The position numbers and the translations under genes are program-made. Positions 58,901 through 64,000 of a stretch of 64,000 bases of DNA are shown here, piece after piece. Under the pieces are notes generated by a model. That model was not told the DNA's origin. It did not search any database and saw only the letters and a list, made by a program, of their open reading frames with translations. The DNA comes from Actinomycetes bacterium (GTDB lineage: Bacteria; Actinomycetota; Acidimicrobiia; Acidimicrobiales; Acidimicrobilacustridaceae), in assembly GCA_029782145.1 (NCBI GenBank), contig JAKOVH010000026.1:372001-436000 (forward strand), in the 5' to 3' direction. Position 1 is the stretch's first letter. Each line of letters begins with the position of its first letter.

Positions 58901-60498
58901 TGTCCCCCTTCGGCGGGCAGTCCCCCGAGGGGGTGTCGTTGTCTAGGGTGGCCGACGTGGTGGCCGACCGGAGCACCCACGGCGAGGACACGGGCCCGGT
59001 CGACCGCGGCCGGCGTGACCGCGGGGTCGTCGTCGTCGACGACGACGGCGTCGTGCGGGGCTGGGACGAAGGCGCCGAGAGGCTGTTCGGGTACACCGCT
59101 GTGGAGGCGGTGGGTCGGGCGCTGATCGAGCTGGTGATCCCCGAGTGGCTGGTCGGGGAGCACCTGGAGGGCTTCAGGGCCTACCGGGAACGCGGACATC
59201 GCACACGGTCCACCTCGAGCTGGACCGTCCCGGCGCTGCGAGCCGACGGCGGCACGGTCTTCGTGGAGCTCGACGTCGTGGGGGTCGAGGTGGACGGCCG
59301 GCACCGGACCGTCGCCGTCATCCGCGGGGCCACGCCGGACCGAACCGTCTCCGAGCCGTTGCCGGACCTGCTCCAGGTGCTGTTCGCCCGGGCCCCGGAG
59401 ATCATCACCCTCGTCGACCGACTGGGCGTCCAGTACGCCGTGAACGACGCCAGCAACCGCATCCTCGGCTACGACGTCGCCATGCAGTGGCCCCCGGACG
59501 GCTACAGCTTCGTCCATCCCGACGACCGGGACCCTCTCCAGGACTTCCGTCGGCGGTTGAACGACCCGGCCGCGTCGATGGAGGACAGCCTGCGGTTCCG
59601 GGTGCTCGACGCCGAGGGTGAGTGGCGCTGGCTCGAGGCCATGACGGCCGACCTGTTCGACGTGCCAGGGGTCGAGGCGCGCGTGCTGTTCTCGCGAGAC
59701 GTCACCCAGGCCGAGGAGGACCGCCGTCAGCTGGCAGAAGCCCGAATCGAGGCCGAGGCGCAGTCCGAGCGGCTCCAGGAGTTCGACCGCGCCCGCAACG
59801 ACTTCGTCGCGTCCGTCAGCCACGAGCTGCGCACCCCGCTCACCTCGCTCATGAGCGGCGCCGAGCTGTTGCTCGACGACGGAGGTGCACCGCTCGACGC
59901 TGACACCCGGAAGACCCTCGAGCTGGTGCAGCGGAACGCGCGGCGTCTGCACCGGCTGCTCGAGGACCTCCTATTCGTGAGCCGCCTGGGCACCGGCAAG
60001 GTGGTGCTCATGCCGGCCCCGGTGGAGGTGCCGGGGCTCCTCGCCGAGGCTGCTGCCGAGGTCGCCCCGGCGGCCGAGCGGCGGGGCGTCCGTGTCGTGG
60101 TCGATGCCCGGCCCGGGCCGCCGCTGCACGGCGATGCCGGGCAGCTGCACGCCGTGGCCGTCAACCTGTTGTCCAACGCGGTCAAGTACACCGACGAGGG
60201 CACCTCCGTCGAGGTGTGCGCGGTCGCCGACGAGAAGGGCTGGACCATCGACGTGACCGACCACGGTCCCGGCGTGGCGCCAGGGGAGGAGCAGCGGATC
60301 TTCGAGCGCTTCGCTCGCGGCTCAGCGGCCACGGAGGCGGGTTCCTCCGGGTCCGGGCTGGGGTTGGCGATCACCCGCGGCATCGTGCAGCTCCACGGAG
60401 GCTCGGTGGAGGTGGCGCCGCACCAGGACCGCGGGGCGCGCTTTCGTTGCCGGCTCCCGCTGCAGCCACCTGCCGAGGGTGCGGAGGGCCCGCAGTGA
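58900..60498 (+). CDS. PAS-PAS sensor histidine kinase, soluble
   Basis: 532 residues without membrane spans. PAS 1 at about 30-140 (VVVVDDDGVVRGWDEGAERL), PAS 2 at about 155-275 with a PAC-like end, a coiled linker (EARIEAEAQSERLQEF), H box SVSHELRTPLTSL at about 305, N box NLLSNAVKYTDEG, G1 DHGPGVAPG and G2 GSGLGLAITRG. It should phosphorylate the response regulator whose GTG overlaps its stop codon. ATG 58900 makes a TGATG junction with the upstream gene; GTG 58897 is also in frame. Confidence 0.9.
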   Translation: MSPFGGQSPEGVSLSRVADVVADRSTHGEDTGPVDRGRRDRGVVVVDDDGVVRGWDEGAERLFGYTAVEAVGRALIELVIPEWLVGEHLEGFRAYRERGHRTRSTSSWTVPALRADGGTVFVELDVVGVEVDGRHRTVAVIRGATPDRTVSEPLPDLLQVLFARAPEIITLVDRLGVQYAVNDASNRILGYDVAMQWPPDGYSFVHPDDRDPLQDFRRRLNDPAASMEDSLRFRVLDAEGEWRWLEAMTADLFDVPGVEARVLFSRDVTQAEEDRRQLAEARIEAEAQSERLQEFDRARNDFVASVSHELRTPLTSLMSGAELLLDDGGAPLDADTRKTLELVQRNARRLHRLLEDLLFVSRLGTGKVVLMPAPVEVPGLLAEAAAEVAPAAERRGVRVVVDARPGPPLHGDAGQLHAVAVNLLSNAVKYTDEGTSVEVCAVADEKGWTIDVTDHGPGVAPGEEQRIFERFARGSAATEAGSSGSGLGLAITRGIVQLHGGSVEVAPHQDRGARFRCRLPLQPPAEGAEGPQ

Positions 60499-61241
60499 AC
60501 CCGCAGGACGGCTCGGTGGACGTCGCCAGAGCGGTCGGCGCGAAGTGCGTGCTCGTGGTCGACGACGACGCCGACATCCGCCACGTGCTGCGGACGCTGC
60601 TGGAGCGCTCGGGGCTGGACGTGCTGGCGGCCGGCAGCGGGCGAGCTGGCATGCGGGAGCTCTTCGAGCACCGGCCGGACCTGGTCATCGTCGACCTGGG
60701 TCTGCCCGACCTCGACGGCCTCGACCTCATCGGCCGCATCCGCGACGTGTCCGGCGTGCCGATCCTCGTGCTGACCGCCCGCTTCCACGAGCAGGAGAAG
60801 GTCGAGTGCTTCGGTGCCGGTGCCGACGACTACGTCACCAAGCCGTTCGGCAACCCAGAGCTCCTGGCCAGGGTCCATGCGCTGCTGCGCCGTGCGCAGC
60901 CCGTGCAGGAGATGGCCGAGGCGTTCGACGACGGCCCGCTGCACGTCGACTTCACGGCCCACCGGGTCACCCTCGCCGGCGAGGAGGTGGCGCTGACGCC
61001 CACCGACTGGAGCCTCTTGGTGGCGCTGGTGCGCCACCGCGGGCGCATCCTCTCGCCCGGCCAGCTGCTGGAGCTGGCCTGGCGGGATCCTGTCGGTGTG
61101 GGGGCCGACCGGGTGAAGTTCGCCGTGCTGCGGCTCCGGCGCCGCCTCGGCTGGCAGGATCCGGTCACCTCGCCGATCGAGGCGGTCAGGGGCTTCGGCT
61201 ACCGCTATCGCGGCACCGACGCGCTGCGACGCAACGGGTGA
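60495..61241 (+). CDS. OmpR/KdpE-type response regulator
   Basis: 248 residues. Receiver domain (about 17-130): acidic VVDDDADI, phospho-acceptor Asp in VIVDLGLPDLDGLD, Thr in LTAR and Lys in VTKPFG. Winged-helix domain (about 145-240): LTPTDWSLLVALVRHRGRIL and EAVRGFGYRYRG. It probably controls the DUF2252 operon and related stress genes. GTG 60495 overlaps the kinase stop in GTGA. A terminator hairpin follows. Confidence 0.92.
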   Translation: MNPQDGSVDVARAVGAKCVLVVDDDADIRHVLRTLLERSGLDVLAAGSGRAGMRELFEHRPDLVIVDLGLPDLDGLDLIGRIRDVSGVPILVLTARFHEQEKVECFGAGADDYVTKPFGNPELLARVHALLRRAQPVQEMAEAFDDGPLHVDFTAHRVTLAGEEVALTPTDWSLLVALVRHRGRILSPGQLLELAWRDPVGVGADRVKFAVLRLRRRLGWQDPVTSPIEAVRGFGYRYRGTDALRRNG

Positions 61242-61245
61242 GCGA

Positions 61246-61273
61246 GGCCCCGGGGCAGCTCGGCCCCGGGGCC
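61246..61273. terminator. Bidirectional terminator between response regulator and DUF1269 gene
   Basis: GGCCCCGGGGC (61246-61256) and GCCCCGGGGCC (61263-61273) form a perfect 11-bp stem with a 6-nt loop, 4 nt after one stop codon and 7 nt from the convergent one. Confidence 0.7.
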
Positions 61274-61280
61274 CTCGTGC

Positions 61281-61778
61281 TCACTTCTCGTCGAGCTTGA
61301 GCTGCTCGCGCACGAGCTTCTGGGCGTCGGCGGAGAACTCGCCGACCTCGATGTCGCCGTTGTACTGCTTCAGGTTCGAGAGGGCGCCGACCTTCTTGGC
61401 GATCTCGTCGGCCGTGCCGTCCTCGGCCAGCACGAAGACCGCAGCGTGGCCGTCGTCCAGCTGCTTGCCGGCCAGCTTCATGAGCTTGTCGCTCACGCCC
61501 TTGTCGCGCAGGGCTCCGTAGACGCCACCGGCCGCCGCACCGGCGGCCGTCACGGCGACGAGGGGGCCGGCGAAGATGCTCACGACGGCGCCGAGCAGGC
61601 CGCCCTTCACCGCGGACCTGCCCACGGTCGCATCCGAGGTCTGGCGGACCTTCACCTTGCCCTTCTCGGTCTTGTACACCATGGCGACGTCCTTGACGTC
61701 GGCCACGTCCTCGAGCTCGTCGAGGGCCTTCTCACCATCGGCCTCGGTCGGCACCGAGAACGCAACGATCTTCGCCAT
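61281..61778 (-). CDS. DUF1269-family protein
   Basis: 165 residues. MAKIVAFSVPTEADGEKALD and LEDVADVKDVAMVYKTEKGK begin a typical DUF1269 alpha/beta domain, followed by a Gly/Ala-rich hydrophobic hairpin (GGLLGAVVSIFAGPLVAVTA) and DDGHAAVFVLAEDGTADEI. This is the second member of the fold within 3 kb and is convergent with the two-component operon. Membrane association through the hairpin is likely; function unknown. The ATG at 61778 follows AGGAGCAGGAAG. Confidence 0.88.
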   Translation of the reverse strand: MAKIVAFSVPTEADGEKALDELEDVADVKDVAMVYKTEKGKVKVRQTSDATVGRSAVKGGLLGAVVSIFAGPLVAVTAAGAAAGGVYGALRDKGVSDKLMKLAGKQLDDGHAAVFVLAEDGTADEIAKKVGALSNLKQYNGDIEVGEFSADAQKLVREQLKLDEK

Positions 61779-62030
61779 GTCTTCCTGCTCCTTGCTTGTG
61801 GCCACCCCTCTGGTGACCGCAGGGGCAAGGTACGGACGGGCGGGTCGCTGACGGGTCCGGCTCGGGTGCAGCGGAGGTGCCACGAGGTCGAGGCCGCCCC
61901 CGGCTCCCGTCCACGCTCGGAGCTGCTCCCGTCCCGCTCCTCTCGCCGCTGACCCTGGTGCCGGCGCAGGCGCTCCGCCGCCGTGCGTCGGATGCAGCTC
62001 CAGCTGCCGGGCACCCATCGGAGGAGAGCC

Positions 62031-62432
62031 ATGACCCACCAGTTCCTGTCGCCGGAGTGGACCGAAGAGGTCCGCCGCATCAAGAGGGCCCACGAGGGCA
62101 CGCCGATCGACCAGGACGGGCTGACGGTGAACGCGACCGTGACGGGGGTGCCGTTCGGCCCCGGCCCGGTGGAGCTGCACTCTTCCCACGGACCGGTGAT
62201 CGGCTGGGAGCCGGGGCACGTGCCTCACGCCGACTTCGGGATCGAGGTCGACTACGCGGTGGCCCGCGAGCTCGTCCTCGACCGGTCCCTGAACGTGCTC
62301 GAGCAGGCCCTCCTCGCCGACCAGATCGTGATCACCGGCGACCGGGCGGCCCTGCGCGACTGGTGGCACTCCCGCATCGGCAACCCCGACGCGGTCCGGC
62401 TCGACGACCAGGTGCGCGACATCACCTCGTGA
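62031..62432 (+). CDS. SCP2-like small protein, function unknown
   Basis: 133 residues, soluble. WTEEVRRIKRAHEGTPIDQD, a beta-rich middle (ATVTGVPFGPGPVELHSSHG) and the end DYAVARELVLDRSLNVLEQA resemble the sterol-carrier SCP2 fold, in which a hydrophobic tunnel binds lipids; the match is by pattern only. The ATG at 62031 has GGAGGAGAGCC directly upstream. The 252 bp between this gene and the divergent DUF1269 gene contain no convincing frame. Confidence 0.6.
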   Translation: MTHQFLSPEWTEEVRRIKRAHEGTPIDQDGLTVNATVTGVPFGPGPVELHSSHGPVIGWEPGHVPHADFGIEVDYAVARELVLDRSLNVLEQALLADQIVITGDRAALRDWWHSRIGNPDAVRLDDQVRDITS

Positions 62433-62445
62433 CCAGGGCCGACCG

Positions 62446-63378
62446 ATGACGCCTCCCGAGGGCCGCCGATCCGCTCTCGGGCGCGTCCGGGCGGTCGTCG
62501 CGGCAGGTCGGAGCGCCGACCCCGACGCCGTGGCGGGGGAGCTCCGCTCGTACGCGCAGCAACGGCGGTGGCTGCTGCCCGTGCTGTACGTGGGCGAGAC
62601 CATCGAGGCGGTCGTGGCCGGCGTGCTGCTCCTGCTTCGCAACTGGCGCCTCCTGCTCGTCGAGCTGGTGCCCGCCGTGTGGCTGGGGGCGATCACCTGG
62701 GACTGGCGGGCCCGCACCTTCGGAGAGCTGCCGTTGGCCGAGGTCTACGGAGCGGTGGCGCTCGGGGTGGCGGTGCTCGTCGTGACCGCCACCGTGGTGG
62801 CCTACTGGTGCAACGCGGTGTTCGCCTTCACCACGGTGCAGCCGCCACCCATCGACCTTCGCGCCGCCTTCCGGGCGGCCACTGCCCATCGCCGCCGCAT
62901 CCTCGCCTGGGCCGTGCCGATCGGCCTCGCCCACACGGTGGTCGCCGTGTTCCTCACTCGCGGGACGCTCGCCCTCTACTCGGTGGCCCTGGGTGCGGTG
63001 GTCGTCGTGCAGATGTACGGGTTGGTGGCCCTGCCCGTCGCCCTGGTGACGGGAGACAGCCGGCGCCGGGAGCACCTCACCCGCCGGGAGCGGATCTCGC
63101 GGGCCGTGGTGTCGGGGACCCTCACCGGGGTCGCCTCCACGCCGGGGTTCGTGCTGAACCGCCTCGGCATCTTGATGTTCGCGGTCGGAGCTCCGTGGGC
63201 CGGCGTGGCCCTGCTGGTGCCCGCGGTGCTGTTCCAAGTGGCCGGGGTCGCGTCGGCACGAGCCGTGCAACTGGCGGCGCGGGTGCGCGAGGTCGAAGGG
63301 GCCAACCAGCACGGAGCTCCCCCGCGGGGCGCGCCCGGTTGCACCTCTCCTGCTCCCGAGCCGCCACCTCCCGGGTGA
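62446..63378 (+). CDS. Polytopic membrane protein of unknown function
   Basis: 310 residues. After a short basic N-terminus there are about six hydrophobic spans (LYVGETIEAVVAGVLLLL, LLLVELVPAVWLGAITW, AVALGVAVLVVTATVVAYW, AWAVPIGLAHTVVAVFL, LGAVVVVQMYGLVALPVAL, WAGVALLVPAVLFQVAGVA), then a Pro-rich tail with a Cys. The pattern CNAVFAFTTVQPP and RAVVSGTLTGVASTPGF recur in actinobacterial membrane proteins I cannot name. It starts 13 bp after the SCP2-like gene and is likely co-transcribed. Confidence 0.7.
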   Translation: MTPPEGRRSALGRVRAVVAAGRSADPDAVAGELRSYAQQRRWLLPVLYVGETIEAVVAGVLLLLRNWRLLLVELVPAVWLGAITWDWRARTFGELPLAEVYGAVALGVAVLVVTATVVAYWCNAVFAFTTVQPPPIDLRAAFRAATAHRRRILAWAVPIGLAHTVVAVFLTRGTLALYSVALGAVVVVQMYGLVALPVALVTGDSRRREHLTRRERISRAVVSGTLTGVASTPGFVLNRLGILMFAVGAPWAGVALLVPAVLFQVAGVASARAVQLAARVREVEGANQHGAPPRGAPGCTSPAPEPPPPG

Positions 63379-63424
63379 CCGGTCGGTGGTCAGCTGGGCC
63401 CACATCGACCGATCCGGAGGACCC

Positions 63425-63889
63425 ATGCCTCGTACACACACCGCCCGACGCCTGCTGTTGCTCGGCGCCGCCGCCCTGCTGCCGCTCGGCGCCGTCGCCT
63501 GCTCGAGCGACAGCGACAGCGGCTCTCCCGGCACCACCACCGCGTCGCAGGCCTACTGCTCCGCCTGGAGCGACCTCGTCACCGCCTTCGGCCAGTACGA
63601 CCAGATCGACATCATCAACGGCGGGATGGACTCCGTCCGCTCGTACTTCGACCAGCTGGAGAGCGCGGCACAGGACCTCCAGTCGAGCTCCGACAGCCTG
63701 ATCGGTCCGAAGGTCGAGGCGTTCACGACCTCGCTCGAGGACCTCGGAACGACCCTCACCTCGCCCTCGCTGCCGGTCGACCGCACCGCGCAGGTCCGGC
63801 AGGCCAAGGGCGCCGTCGACGATGCGTGGAACGAGCTGGTCGGCACGGTGAAGACCTCGTGCCCCGACGTGACCGCCTCGACCGTCTGA
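63425..63889 (+). CDS. Small secreted lipoprotein, helical
   Basis: 154 residues. Signal peptide with basic start (PRTHTARRLLLLGAAALLPL) and lipobox LGAVAC (Cys about 26), then a Ser/Asp/Thr-rich linker and a helical domain (SQAYCSAWSDLVTAFGQYD to TAQVRQAKGAVDDAWNELV) with two Cys likely to form a disulfide. Similar small helical lipoproteins are common in actinobacteria with unknown role. ATG 63425 lies 8 nt after CGGAGGACC. Confidence 0.72.
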   Translation: MPRTHTARRLLLLGAAALLPLGAVACSSDSDSGSPGTTTASQAYCSAWSDLVTAFGQYDQIDIINGGMDSVRSYFDQLESAAQDLQSSSDSLIGPKVEAFTTSLEDLGTTLTSPSLPVDRTAQVRQAKGAVDDAWNELVGTVKTSCPDVTASTV

Positions 63890-63923
63890 CGCCGGGCGCC
63901 CTTCGCCGTCCGAGGAGGCCGAG

Positions 63924-64000
63924 ATGATCCTCGCCGTGTCGGTCCCGCCGCTGGTCAGCGCCCTCGCCGTGCTGCTCATCGCAGCCGCGGCGATGAGCTA
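63924..64000 (+). CDS. Start of a membrane protein gene, cut by the window edge
   Basis: Only 25 codons are visible: a hydrophobic segment (VPPLVSALAVLLIAAAAMSY) from ATG 63924, which is preceded by GAGGAGGCCGAG. It is 34 bp after the lipoprotein stop and probably the next gene of the same transcript. Nothing more can be said. Confidence 0.5.
   Translation, partial: MILAVSVPPLVSALAVLLIAAAAMS

Overview
The window is about 70% GC or higher and densely coded. It carries mycothiol-linked formaldehyde detoxification (mscR), an adenylylation-controlled glutamine synthetase with its GlnE, an OmpR-type GlnR-like regulator, a Tad pilus cluster and many acyl-CoA and SDR enzymes. Together these point to an actinobacterial chromosome. 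Gene content and protein flavour suggest the class Acidimicrobiia, but that placement is inference and no marker here proves it. There is no CRISPR array, insertion sequence or prophage. The only mobile-type trace is a 32-codon C-terminal scrap of a PIN-domain toxin at 10330-10428.

Layout. 1-3 kb: a serpin lipoprotein (cut by the window edge), Mrp, a SufR-like regulator and an ErpA-type Fe-S carrier. 3-6.2 kb: a Tat lipoprotein with a thioredoxin-like domain, a compact [2Fe-2S]/molybdenum-hydroxylase hybrid, RidA and a small membrane protein. 6.3-10.3 kb: cold-shock protein, then a nitrogen module (glnR-like gene and glnA2-like gene on the minus strand, divergent from the adenylylatable glnA). 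10.4-22.5 kb: catabolic-looking genes (amidohydrolase, bicupin, quinone-oxidoreductase-like enzyme, SDRs, acyl-CoA dehydrogenase, enoyl-CoA hydratase, SnoaL-nitroreductase fusion) and a tightly overlapping minus-strand operon marR / ColD-RfbH-like enzyme / SDR / SDR. 22.6-31.5 kb: GGDEF protein, CoA-binding protein, a second amidohydrolase, glnE, nadE and an unknown helical protein. 31.6-37.9 kb: sigma factor, membrane protein, membrane PAS-GGDEF protein, MBL hydrolase plus mscR, a 24-residue membrane peptide and a HAD-IB phosphatase. 38-42.2 kb: Tad pilus genes. 42.2-48.4 kb: MrfA-like helicase, STAS and anti-sigma-kinase pair, nhaA with a pseudoknotted leader, acyl-CoA dehydrogenase and cupin. 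48.5-54.8 kb: topA, MFS transporter, tmk, holB and tRNA-Thr(CGT). 55-64 kb: cytochrome-b561/sulfite-oxidase-like fusion divergent from an overlapping four-gene operon (DUF2252, DUF1269, PAS histidine kinase, response regulator), a second DUF1269 protein, two unknown cytosolic or membrane proteins, a lipoprotein and a truncated gene at the right edge.

How the parts work together. Nitrogen assimilation is spread over two sites: glnA/glnA2/glnR at 6.6-10.3 kb and glnE at 26-29 kb. A series of GlnR-like half-sites lies between the divergent synthetase genes. Fe-S biogenesis factors (Mrp, SufR-like, ErpA) surround one 39-bp divergent promoter. Replication and topology genes (topA, tmk, holB) are chained by overlapping start and stop codons.

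Two window-wide habits stand out. Many genes start 6-8 nt after a TANNNT -10 box, which indicates leaderless mRNAs. Five convergent gene pairs overlap at their 3' ends by 8-58 bp.
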